DNA of 11,201 nt from positions 1-11,201 of the forward strand of contig CALQCV020000039.1 in the NCBI GenBank assembly GCA_943329165.2. Reading direction: 5' to 3'. Below are positions 1-6,268 of the stretch, in pieces. Source of the DNA: Candidatus Nitrotoga sp. CP45. GTDB lineage: Bacteria; Bacteroidota; Bacteroidia; Flavobacteriales; Flavobacteriaceae. Each line of letters starts with the position of its first letter. Within the stretch, counting starts at the first letter, position 1. The translations under genes were made by a program, and so were the position numbers. The notes under the pieces are model-generated. The model made no database searches. It was not told where the DNA came from and saw only the letters and a list, made by a program, of their open reading frames with translations.

Positions 1-414
1 GATTTGGTTGATGTTTATTTAACCTCACTTGGAAAAACATATAAAGGAAAAGTACGTCAAATAGCAAACTTTATCAACCCAAACAACAGAACTTTTGGCA
101 TAGAAGTTAGCGTTCCAAATCCGGAAAACTTGTTGCGCCCAAACCAAGTGGCCAAACTAAAAATAACAGATTACACAAGTAAAGATGCTATTGTTGTTCC
201 AACAGGTGTAATTCAGGAAGACGGAAAAGGAAACCAATACGTTTATGCAGTTGAAGGCAACAATGGAAAAACAGGAACAGCCAAAAAAGTGGTAGTTACT
301 GTTGGAAAATCATCTGATAACGTTACCGAAATTTTAAGCGGTTTGTCAGCCAACGATATTATCGTCACTGAAGGTGTGAATACTATTTCGGAAGGAATGA
401 AGCTAAATTTTTAA
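1..414 (+). CDS. RND efflux periplasmic adaptor (HlyD/MFP family), C-terminal part
   Basis: This is the last 137 residues of a membrane fusion protein, the periplasmic adaptor linking an inner-membrane RND pump to an outer-membrane TolC-like channel. The reading frame is open from base 1, so the start lies outside the window; a TTG at base 4 is an internal Leu codon. What remains matches the beta-barrel and membrane-proximal domains of the family: a beta-barrel segment ending NLLRPNQVAKLKI, a strand with VVPTGVIQ, then a barrel-like stretch ending VTEGVNTISEGMKLNF, as these adaptors usually end. The lipoyl and hairpin domains would lie upstream. The AcrB-type permease follows on the same strand, which is the normal adaptor-permease order, but a nested element (415-986) separates them. 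Identity as an adaptor is firm; the substrate cannot be read. Confidence 0.9.
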   Translation, partial: DLVDVYLTSLGKTYKGKVRQIANFINPNNRTFGIEVSVPNPENLLRPNQVAKLKITDYTSKDAIVVPTGVIQEDGKGNQYVYAVEGNNGKTGTAKKVVVTVGKSSDNVTEILSGLSANDIIVTEGVNTISEGMKLNF

Positions 415-499
415 AATAAGGTTAGAAAGGTTATGAGTTTAGAAGGGTTAGTTTGAACCTCCTAAACTTCTAACCTTCTAAACCTCCTAAACTTTCTAT
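415..499 (+). repeat. Left flank of the four-helix-bundle element: inverted 8-9-nt arrays
   Basis: The spacer after the adaptor stop is built from one degenerate motif in two orientations. Bases about 420-452 carry it as purine-rich GGTTAGAA / GTTTAGAAG units; bases about 459-498 carry the complement as TAAAC or TAAC units starting at 463, 471, 479 and 488, a spacing of 8-9 nt. Transcribed, the two halves could pair as an imperfect hairpin with a very short loop just before the ATG at 500. Bases 437-453 (GTTTAGAAGGGTTAGTT) recur exactly at 890-906 on the other side of the gene. No TAnnTTTG promoter is visible here. Confidence 0.75.
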
Positions 500-868
500 A
501 TGAAAACATATTCTTTTGAAAAATTATTAGTTTGGAAAAAGTCTAGACAACTAGCAGTTTCTATTTATAAAACTACTAAAGAATTCCCAAAAGAGGAACT
601 ATTTGGAATAACAAGTCAGATGAGAAGGTGTGGTGTTTCAATTGCATCAAATATTGCTGAAGGTTCAGGAAGACAAACCTTTAAAGAAAAAGCCAGATTT
701 ACTGAAATTGCATACGCATCAGCATTAGAGCTGTTAAATCAACTGTTGATTTCTTTAGATCTAGAATATTTAAAAGAGGAAGATTATATAAAATTAAGAA
801 CAGAAATAGAGGAAATAACATTTATGTTAGACGCTTTAAGAAAATCACAAATAAACAATGAAGGATAA
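500..868 (+). CDS. Four helix bundle protein (S23 / TIGR02436 family)
   Basis: This 122-residue protein is predicted to be almost entirely helical. It carries the family hallmarks: an N-terminal FEKLLVWKKSRQLA helix, then FPKEELFGITSQMRRCGVSI followed by SNIAEGSGRQT (about residues 29-59), and a SALELLNQL helix near residues 74-83. Members are encoded in intervening sequences inside 23S rRNA genes of some bacteria and as free-standing genes, and are structurally related to the Avd accessory proteins of diversity-generating retroelements. Basic residues (KK, RR) in the first two helices fit nucleic-acid binding, but that role is inferred. The gene lies inside an efflux operon with no evident functional link and is bracketed by related repeats, so it looks like cargo of an inserted element. 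The ATG at 500 directly follows the left repeats and has no clear Shine-Dalgarno. The family call is strong; the function is unknown. Confidence 0.9.
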   Translation: MKTYSFEKLLVWKKSRQLAVSIYKTTKEFPKEELFGITSQMRRCGVSIASNIAEGSGRQTFKEKARFTEIAYASALELLNQLLISLDLEYLKEEDYIKLRTEIEEITFMLDALRKSQINNEG

Positions 869-986
869 AAAAGCTTAGAAGGGTTATGTGTTTAGAAGGG
901 TTAGTTAGCCCCCTAATCTTCTAAACCTCATAAACTTTCTAAACTCATAAACCTTATAACCATTATAAACCTCATAAACTAAACAA
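869..986 (+). repeat. Right flank of the four-helix-bundle element: inverted 9-nt periodic arrays
   Basis: The whole spacer between the four-helix gene and the permease ATG is repeat. Bases about 873-906 hold the purine-rich orientation (TTAGAAGGGTTA then GTTTAGAAGGGTTAGTT). Bases about 911-984 hold the complement as TAAAC-type units (one is TAAC) beginning at 922, 931, 940, 948, 957, 966, 975 and 980, that is steps of 9, 9, 8, 9, 9, 9 and 5 nt, with consensus near TAAACCTCA. The first 17-nt shared block matches the left flank exactly. The array ends only 2 nt before the permease start codon, so it sets the permease's translation-initiation region. Confidence 0.78.
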
Positions 987-3900
987 ATGAGCCATCAAAG
1001 TAAAGAATTCAGTATATCAAGTTGGGCTGTTGACAATCGTGTCACGGTTTATATCTTGACTCTTTTAATCGTAATAACAGGTGTAATTGCCTATATAACG
1101 ATGCCGCGTGAGGATTTCCCGGAAATCATCGAAAACAAAGTTTATATCTCGTCTGTATTTCCTGGAAATTCAGCCGAAGATGTGGAGAAACTTATTGTAA
1201 AACCACTCGAAAAAGAAATCAAAAATATCAGTGGTGTTGAAAAAGTAACTGCAAGTTCGTTTCAAGATTACGGAATGCTTATCGTTGAGTTTTCCGATAA
1301 AGTTGGCATTGAAGAAGCAAAAGTCAAAATCAAAGACAAAGTTGATATCGTAAAAGCCGACACCGATTGGCCAAATCTAGACAACGGAAGTAAAGTAGAG
1401 CCGAGTGTTTTCGAATTGAACATTTCGGAAGAAGTTCCGATTTTGAATATCAATATGCAAGGAAATTATACCACCCAACAGTTAAAAGACTATGGTAAAA
1501 AATTACAGGACGACATTGAAGAAATTCCAGAAGTTAAAAAAGTGGACATTCTTGGTGTTGATGATAAAGAAGTAGAAATTGCTGTCGATATTTTCAAAAT
1601 GACTGCTGCTCAAGTTTCGTTTGACGATATTCAAAATGCTGTGAAATATGAAAACATGACGCTTTCGGGTGGGAATTTAACCTCACAAGGCTCGAGAAAT
1701 AATATCCGAATTGTTGGTGAAATTAAAGACCCCAAAGAACTTGAAAACATCATAGTGAAGCACAATGGCGGAGCGGTTTACCTAAAAGACATTGCCACGG
1801 TTTCCTTCAAAGAGAAAGAAAAAACAACTTATGCTCGTGAAAAAGGAACCGAAGTGGTGATGCTAAACGTAAAAAAACGTTCGGGTCAAAATATGATTTC
1901 GGCCATTGATCAAGTAAAAGAAAAAATCAAATCGGCACAAGAAAGTTATTTGCCAAAAGATTTGTCATTAAAACTAACTAACGACCAATCTTCACGTGTG
2001 GAGCATCAGGTTGACGAGTTGTCAAACCATATCATTTTCGGAATTGTACTCGTAATGATTGTACTGATGTTTACCATGGGATTGCGAAACTCATTATTCG
2101 TTGGAGCGGCAATTCCGTTGTCGATGATGATGGCATTTACCATTCTTTCTGCCTTTGGCTTGACTTTGAATACGATGGTTTTATTTGGTTTGGTAATGGG
2201 TTTAGGAATGCTAGTTGACGACGGTATTGTGGTTGTCGATAATGTTTTTGCCAATATGAAAAAAGGAATGCCACGAATTCAAGCATCGAAAATTGGAATT
2301 GGTGAAATTGCTTGGCCGGTTATATCTTCTACGGCAACTACATTGATGGCATTTTTACCATTCGCACTGTGGCCTGGAACCATGGGTAAATTCATGAAAT
2401 ATTTCCCAATTACATTAACCATAACTTTGAGTGCTTCACTATTTGTAGCAATGGTTGTAAATGCTGCTATGACGGGTGGATCGATGGATATTGAAGATAA
2501 AAACGTTACTAAAAAATCAGCAAAAACGTATTCCATAATTTTCACCATTGTTGCTGTGCTATTTGTAACGCTTGGTAATATTTATGACTCGAAATTTGCC
2601 AGAGCGATTGGCCATTTAGCTATAATTTCCCTTGGATTAATGTGGTTGTATAAAATTAAGTTGTACCAATGGACACAAGATTTCCAACATAGTTTTTTTC
2701 CTCGATTGGAGAAAAAATACCAACGTTTTTTAGCAATTATATTAACCGGAAAAAATGCTTGGATTGCTTTAGCAACAATAATTGGAATGCTATTCTTTTC
2801 TTTCATCTTACTGGGAATTTTCCCAAGAAAAGTATTGTTCTTTCCTGATAATATTCCGAAACAAGTAATTACTTACATCGAATATCCACAGGGAACAGAT
2901 ATTGAAAAAACGAATAAAGCCACCAAATTTGTAGAGAACCAGGTCATAACAATTCTGAAGAAATATATTGATCCAAAAACCAATGACAATTTCCTTGCCG
3001 AAAGTATTGTATCACAAGTTGGTATTGGTGCCGGAAACCCAAATGTTGATGCTGGGAATTCGTCTGAAACACCTTTTAAAGGAAAAGTAACGGTAAATTT
3101 CTCTGAATTCAAATTCAGAAGAGGTTATAATACTTCCGATGTTTTAGAAGAAATCAGGGCCAAAGTAAAAGGAATCGCTGGCGCTAAAGTTACAGTAGAA
3201 AAAGACGCCAATGGGCCGCCTGCAGGTTATCCAATTAGCATACAATTAACAGGTTCTGCCGGAACCGACTACGATGTGATGTTGAAAGAAGCTGACAAAA
3301 TGATTGCTTTTGTGAATTCAAAAAACATCTCTGGAATTGAAAGATTAAATGTGGATGTGAATAAAGAAAGTCCGGAACTTGAAGTAAAAGTGGACAGAGT
3401 AAATGCTGGTAGTGTAGGTGTTTCTACTGGACAATTAGGATTTAATTTGCGTCGTTCCGTTTATGGTCAGGAAATTTCGACTTATAAAGAAGGTGATGAC
3501 GATTATAACATCGTTATGAGAATGCAAGAAGACCAACGTAAAAATGAAAATATCCTTTTCAATCAATCGTTGACTTTCAGAAATCAGTCTACGGGTCAAA
3601 TCTTACAAGTACCAATTTCGGCAGTATCACAAACGGAAAAAGTTAACACCTATAACCAAATTAAAAGAAAGAACTACAAACGAATCTTAACGATCTATTC
3701 GAATGTGTTGACGGGTTATAATGGTGATGAAATTACCAAACAAATTGGGACCGAATTGAATGGATACAAAATGCCAAAAGACGTAACCTTTTCATTCTCG
3801 GGAGTGCAGGAGGAGCAAGGGAAAAATCAAAGTTTCTTGTTCTATGCCTTATTCTTAGCGTTGGCCGGAATTACTATAATTATCGTGTTACAGTTTAATT

Positions 3901-4466
3901 CGGTTTCAAAAACTATGGTAATTTTATTTACGGTGGTGTTAAGTTTCAGTGGTGTTTTCTACGGCTACATAATCGCGGGGATGGACTTCGTAGTATTGAT
4001 GACCATGATGGGAATTATTTCCTTGGCGGGAATTGTGGTGAAAAACGGAATTGTATTAATGGACTTTTTCGTGTTGCTTTTGGATAAAAAAGTAGCCGAC
4101 AAAGGAGTAGAATCGCATAATGATTTATCATTAGAGGAAATTAAAGTCGTAATTATTGAAAGTGGAAAATCGCGTTTGCGCCCCGTTTTATTAACAGCAT
4201 TGACTGCAGTTTTGGGATTAATTCCGTTAGCGATTGGTTTGAACTTTGACTTCTTCGGATTAATAACCGATTTGAATCCACACTTATATATGGGTGGAGA
4301 TAACGTTATTTTCTGGTCGCCTTTGGCTTGGACTATCATCTTCGGATTAACATACGCCACAGTATTGACTTTAGTTATGGTACCGGTAATGTTCTATTTA
4401 GTGAAACGAGTGAAATACTGGTTACGTGATAGAAGAAACGCAGGAAAAGAATTGGAAGAAGCTTAA
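987..4466 (+). CDS. AcrB-type RND efflux permease (inner-membrane pump)
   Basis: This is a proton-driven pump subunit that would work with the upstream adaptor and an outer-membrane channel to export small molecules. It has the duplicated RND plan: TM1 at about residues 19-40, a first periplasmic porter domain (about 41-345), a TM2-TM6 bundle (about 348-500), TM7 near 590-613, a second porter domain, and a closing TM8-TM12 bundle with a basic tail. The proton-relay residues are present: Asp411 and Asp412 in GMLVDDGIVVVDN (AcrB Asp407/408) and Lys1019 in GIVVKNGIVLMD (AcrB Lys940). At 1159 residues it is about 110 longer than AcrB. Much of the excess lies between TM6 and TM7, where two extra hydrophobic stretches occur (about 515-534 and 541-558). 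The ATG at 987 gives the normal short N-terminus before TM1. Drug versus other substrate cannot be decided. Confidence 0.95.
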   Translation: MSHQSKEFSISSWAVDNRVTVYILTLLIVITGVIAYITMPREDFPEIIENKVYISSVFPGNSAEDVEKLIVKPLEKEIKNISGVEKVTASSFQDYGMLIVEFSDKVGIEEAKVKIKDKVDIVKADTDWPNLDNGSKVEPSVFELNISEEVPILNINMQGNYTTQQLKDYGKKLQDDIEEIPEVKKVDILGVDDKEVEIAVDIFKMTAAQVSFDDIQNAVKYENMTLSGGNLTSQGSRNNIRIVGEIKDPKELENIIVKHNGGAVYLKDIATVSFKEKEKTTYAREKGTEVVMLNVKKRSGQNMISAIDQVKEKIKSAQESYLPKDLSLKLTNDQSSRVEHQVDELSNHIIFGIVLVMIVLMFTMGLRNSLFVGAAIPLSMMMAFTILSAFGLTLNTMVLFGLVMGLGMLVDDGIVVVDNVFANMKKGMPRIQASKIGIGEIAWPVISSTATTLMAFLPFALWPGTMGKFMKYFPITLTITLSASLFVAMVVNAAMTGGSMDIEDKNVTKKSAKTYSIIFTIVAVLFVTLGNIYDSKFARAIGHLAIISLGLMWLYKIKLYQWTQDFQHSFFPRLEKKYQRFLAIILTGKNAWIALATIIGMLFFSFILLGIFPRKVLFFPDNIPKQVITYIEYPQGTDIEKTNKATKFVENQVITILKKYIDPKTNDNFLAESIVSQVGIGAGNPNVDAGNSSETPFKGKVTVNFSEFKFRRGYNTSDVLEEIRAKVKGIAGAKVTVEKDANGPPAGYPISIQLTGSAGTDYDVMLKEADKMIAFVNSKNISGIERLNVDVNKESPELEVKVDRVNAGSVGVSTGQLGFNLRRSVYGQEISTYKEGDDDYNIVMRMQEDQRKNENILFNQSLTFRNQSTGQILQVPISAVSQTEKVNTYNQIKRKNYKRILTIYSNVLTGYNGDEITKQIGTELNGYKMPKDVTFSFSGVQEEQGKNQSFLFYALFLALAGITIIIVLQFNSVSKTMVILFTVVLSFSGVFYGYIIAGMDFVVLMTMMGIISLAGIVVKNGIVLMDFFVLLLDKKVADKGVESHNDLSLEEIKVVIIESGKSRLRPVLLTALTAVLGLIPLAIGLNFDFFGLITDLNPHLYMGGDNVIFWSPLAWTIIFGLTYATVLTLVMVPVMFYLVKRVKYWLRDRRNAGKELEEA

Positions 4467-4477
4467 TTTCCAATCCA

Positions 4478-4528
4478 TTATAAAGTAAAAAAGGGAACTC
4501 AAATTGAATTCCCTTTTTTACTTTATAA
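4478..4528. terminator. Bidirectional intrinsic terminator between convergent genes
   Basis: A perfect 20-bp inverted repeat (4478-4497 with 4509-4528) encloses an 11-nt loop that itself contains TCAA/TTGA. The stem holds AAAAAAGGGAA against TTCCCTTTTTT, so an RNA from either strand ends the GC-containing part of the stem with a run of six U. It starts 11 nt after the permease stop and lies 13 nt past the stop of the minus-strand MORN gene, so it can serve both. Confidence 0.9.
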
Positions 4529-4541
4529 ACAATTAGCTTTT

Positions 4542-4886
4542 TTAATTTTTAGCAAGAGCATCTTGTTTCCAAGATTTAACTGTACCTACTCTGCTGTTTG
4601 AATAATCAACTTCGCTTAATGATTTATCACTCCAAAAAAACCATTTTCCGGTTTTTTCTCCGTTTGTATATTCTCCAATTGATTTTTTATTTCCGTTAGT
4701 ATCATAAGCAACCCAGCTTCCCTCTAATTTGCCATCTTTAAAATGACCTTGTTGCTGAATTTGTCCATTTTCATAATGATAAGTAGCTTTTATTAAGTTT
4801 CCTTCTTGTTCTAAAACTGGTTTTTTTGTTTGTGCAAAAGTCAATGCTGAGATTGCTAAAGCGCCTAAAATCATTATCTTTTTCAT
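4542..4886 (-). CDS. Small secreted MORN-repeat / YwqK-like protein
   Basis: This 114-residue protein has a clear Sec signal peptide (MKKIMILGALAISALTFA, likely cut before Gln19). The mature part consists of MORN-like repeats: YENGQIQQQGHFKDGKLEGSW (about 38-58), then a second unit with NGNKKSIGEYTNGEKTGKW (about 64-82) and a degenerate third ending VGTVKSW. Such repeats form beta-hairpin sheets. Related bacterial proteins are often filed under 'YwqK family antitoxin', but nothing here suggests a toxin partner, so that label should not be read as function. The start was placed at 4886 because it begins the signal peptide; an upstream in-frame ATG at 4922 would add 12 polar residues and overlaps the promoter. 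The gene has its own promoter and sits convergent to the efflux operon. Its role is unknown and it is probably periplasmic or exported. Confidence 0.85.
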   Translation of the reverse strand: MKKIMILGALAISALTFAQTKKPVLEQEGNLIKATYHYENGQIQQQGHFKDGKLEGSWVAYDTNGNKKSIGEYTNGEKTGKWFFWSDKSLSEVDYSNSRVGTVKSWKQDALAKN

Positions 4887-4919
4887 AGTTGTAGGTTTTA
4901 AATATTCATAATTACATAC

Positions 4920-4927
4920 CAAATGTA
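4920..4927 (-). promoter_or_regulatory. Bacteroidetes -7 box of the MORN-repeat gene
   Basis: The minus strand reads TACATTTG, matching the Bacteroidetes housekeeping sigma -7 consensus TAnnTTTG, about 34 nt upstream of the start codon at 4886. No good TTG lies at the usual -33 distance; a run of T occupies that position. The box overlaps the alternative upstream ATG at 4922, an argument against that start. Confidence 0.6.
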
Positions 4928-4999
4928 TGCATTATTTTACATTAAAAAAACTTTTACTTAACAATTTGGTAACATTAAATGCAAATTTAACTTTGGAAT

Positions 5000-5039
5000 A
5001 AAAAAAGCCCCGAATCCCATAACTTTGGGACGGGGCTTT
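5000..5039 (-). terminator. Intrinsic terminator of the TlpA-like gene
   Basis: On the minus strand, AAAGCCCCG pairs with CGGGGCTTT after an inner TCCCA/TGGGA stem separated by a 2-nt bulge, and the hairpin is followed by seven T. It lies about 23 nt after the stop at 5062 and separates this transcript from the MORN gene downstream. Confidence 0.85.
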
Positions 5040-5061
5040 AAGAATCAGTATTTTAACTTCT

Positions 5062-6057
5062 CTATTGAAGCAAACCTGCTAATTGCTCTTTTAGTTTTGG
5101 GTCTGAAGGTCTTGCGGCATCAGCATCTACAACAGTTCCTGTTGGATCAATTAAAATAAATCTTGGAATTGAGTTAACATTAAATGTTTTAATAAATTCT
5201 GATAATACCGTTTTCCCAGCAAACAATTGTGTTCCGGACAGTTCTTTTTCGGTTACAAATGCTTTCCATTTGTCGTGATCTTTATCTGCATCAACAGAAA
5301 CACTAACAAATTCTATATTTTTCCCGTGAAAATCCGCTTCCATTTTCTTTAGCGCAGGAATTTCAGCACGACATGGTCCGCACCAGGTTGCCCAAATATC
5401 TATGTAAACATATTTCCCTTTTAAACTTTCTAAGGTAGTTTTTCCACCAGCATGATTTTCATAATCAAAATTTGGCGCTTTTGAATTGTTCATCTTTTTG
5501 CCTGCAAGCTTTTGATTGTAATATTGTTTCAAACCAAACAATGACACTTCAATATTTTGCTTTTGTAAGGCAACAAACTTTGAATCCAATTTAGCTGAAT
5601 CTAATTTCTGGAAATCTAAATTCTTTTTAGCATCAACCATTTTATTGAAGTTGGCTTCATCCGCAGCAAGCAATTCATTATAATCAAAAATGTTTTCGTC
5701 AATTGTTGATTGGGCTAAAAAATTGTTCTCTGATTCTCCTTTGCCTGTATATTTGATTGATTCATCAAACCGTTCCGCATCCATTTTCAACTTCAAATCA
5801 TAGCCGTTTTTCAAAAATAGCTGAGTATACTGAACACCATCAAATAGTAAATACATTCCATCTTTAACTTCAAAACTGGCTTTGAAAAGATTGTTTTTAT
5901 CAATTTTTATTTCTTGAATCGTATTGTTATCGTCTTTAATGTAGATAACATCGCCATTTCTATTGGCTATATCTGCCTGAAAAGTTACTTTGTTTTGAGC
6001 AAAAGCAAAAGAAGAAAATAAAACTACCGTTAGTAGCGTATATAGATGTTTACTCAT
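5062..6057 (-). CDS. Secreted TlpA/ResA-type thiol-disulfide oxidoreductase with N-terminal DUF4369-like domain
   Basis: This 331-residue envelope protein has a signal peptide (MSKHLYTLLTVVLFSSFAFA, then Gln21; no lipobox Cys). An N-terminal beta domain of the DUF4369 type covers about residues 22-110, a charged helical linker about 115-190, and a thioredoxin-like AhpC/TSA-Redoxin domain from about 194 to the end. The active site is WATWCGPC with Cys226 and Cys229, and SIPRF carries the cis-proline (Pro298), both expected for a working disulfide reductase. The family reduces disulfides of periplasmic partners, for example in cytochrome c maturation; the partner here is unknown. The start at 6057 was chosen because it places the signal peptide at the N-terminus. 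In-frame ATGs at 6135 and 6162 would add 26 or 35 residues; the one at 6135 has an initiation context like that of the MORN gene and is not fully excluded. Confidence 0.9.
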   Translation of the reverse strand: MSKHLYTLLTVVLFSSFAFAQNKVTFQADIANRNGDVIYIKDDNNTIQEIKIDKNNLFKASFEVKDGMYLLFDGVQYTQLFLKNGYDLKLKMDAERFDESIKYTGKGESENNFLAQSTIDENIFDYNELLAADEANFNKMVDAKKNLDFQKLDSAKLDSKFVALQKQNIEVSLFGLKQYYNQKLAGKKMNNSKAPNFDYENHAGGKTTLESLKGKYVYIDIWATWCGPCRAEIPALKKMEADFHGKNIEFVSVSVDADKDHDKWKAFVTEKELSGTQLFAGKTVLSEFIKTFNVNSIPRFILIDPTGTVVDADAARPSDPKLKEQLAGLLQ

Positions 6058-6074
6058 AATTAAAATATTTTTTA

Positions 6075-6112
6075 TTTGGAATTCGTGACTCGAACCGCTT
6101 AGGCGGTGAACA
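6075..6112 (-). promoter_or_regulatory. Leader hairpins upstream of the TlpA-like gene
   Basis: Between the promoter and the chosen start, the minus strand contains ACCGC-CTAA-GCGGT (5-bp stem, 4-nt loop) followed at once by TTCG-AGTCA-CGAA. The segment is distinctly GC-richer than the AT-rich leader around it. It could be a structured 5' leader or a small inserted repeat. It does not resemble a riboswitch class I recognise. Confidence 0.4.
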
Positions 6113-6159
6113 GATGTAATAATCTTCGATTTCATTGTTGTATGTTTAAATTTAATTTT

Positions 6160-6167
6160 CAAATATA
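6160..6167 (-). promoter_or_regulatory. Bacteroidetes -7 box of the TlpA-like gene
   Basis: The minus strand reads TATATTTG, a full match to TAnnTTTG, giving a predicted leader of about 95 nt to the start at 6057 or about 18 nt to the ATG at 6135. The region near -33 shows GTTTAG, not a clean TTG. It is divergent from the aspS promoter, which lies about 80 bp away on the plus strand. Confidence 0.6.
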
Positions 6168-6245
6168 CTTTTTTTCCAGAACCGATTCCTAAACGATTTG
6201 TTAAACTTGATACTATGTTTACCTTAGTTTATTGATTTTGTTTTT

Positions 6246-6253
6246 TACTTTTG
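6246..6253 (+). promoter_or_regulatory. Bacteroidetes -7 box of aspS
   Basis: TACTTTTG matches TAnnTTTG and is preceded by a T-rich stretch. Its end lies only 15 nt before the aspS ATG, so the predicted leader is about 8-10 nt. An in-frame TTG at 6251 falls inside the box and therefore cannot be the start codon if the promoter is right. Confidence 0.6.
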
Positions 6254-6268
6254 CAAAAAACTATTCTA

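Larger units (their letters stand above)
415..986 (+). mobile_element. Candidate nested element: four-helix-bundle gene with related flanking repeats
   Basis: The two flanks share architecture (purine array, short loop, pyrimidine array) and a 17-bp exact match 453 bp apart, and enclose one gene unrelated to efflux. Adaptor and permease genes of this pump type are normally nearly adjacent, so the simplest reading is insertion of a unit of about 570 bp, or of a gene into a pre-existing repeat. No transposase, target-site duplication or classical terminal inverted repeat is visible, so mobility is inferred and the exact borders are uncertain. The inverted arrays resemble in outline the stem-forming ends of 23S rRNA intervening sequences that encode the same protein family. 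Confidence 0.5.

Noticed and set aside
911..984. CRISPR array reading of the 9-nt periodic repeats
   Set aside because: Units are far too short and degenerate, there are no unique spacers of 30 nt or more, and no cas gene is near.
4542..4886. Toxin-antitoxin module based on YwqK similarity
   Set aside because: The protein is secreted, consists of MORN-like repeats and has no partner gene; the neighbours on both sides have unrelated identities.
6080..6107. tRNA-like stretch (GGTTCGAGTC) on the minus strand in the TlpA leader, suggesting a tRNA 3' fragment or attachment site
   Set aside because: The T-loop-like sequence is not supported by a T-stem: the five bases on each side pair only at the closing G-C, and no acceptor stem or other arms are present.
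6251..6268. TTG start for aspS adding six residues
   Set aside because: The TTG lies inside the predicted -7 box, and the ATG at 6269 gives the usual AspRS N-terminus.
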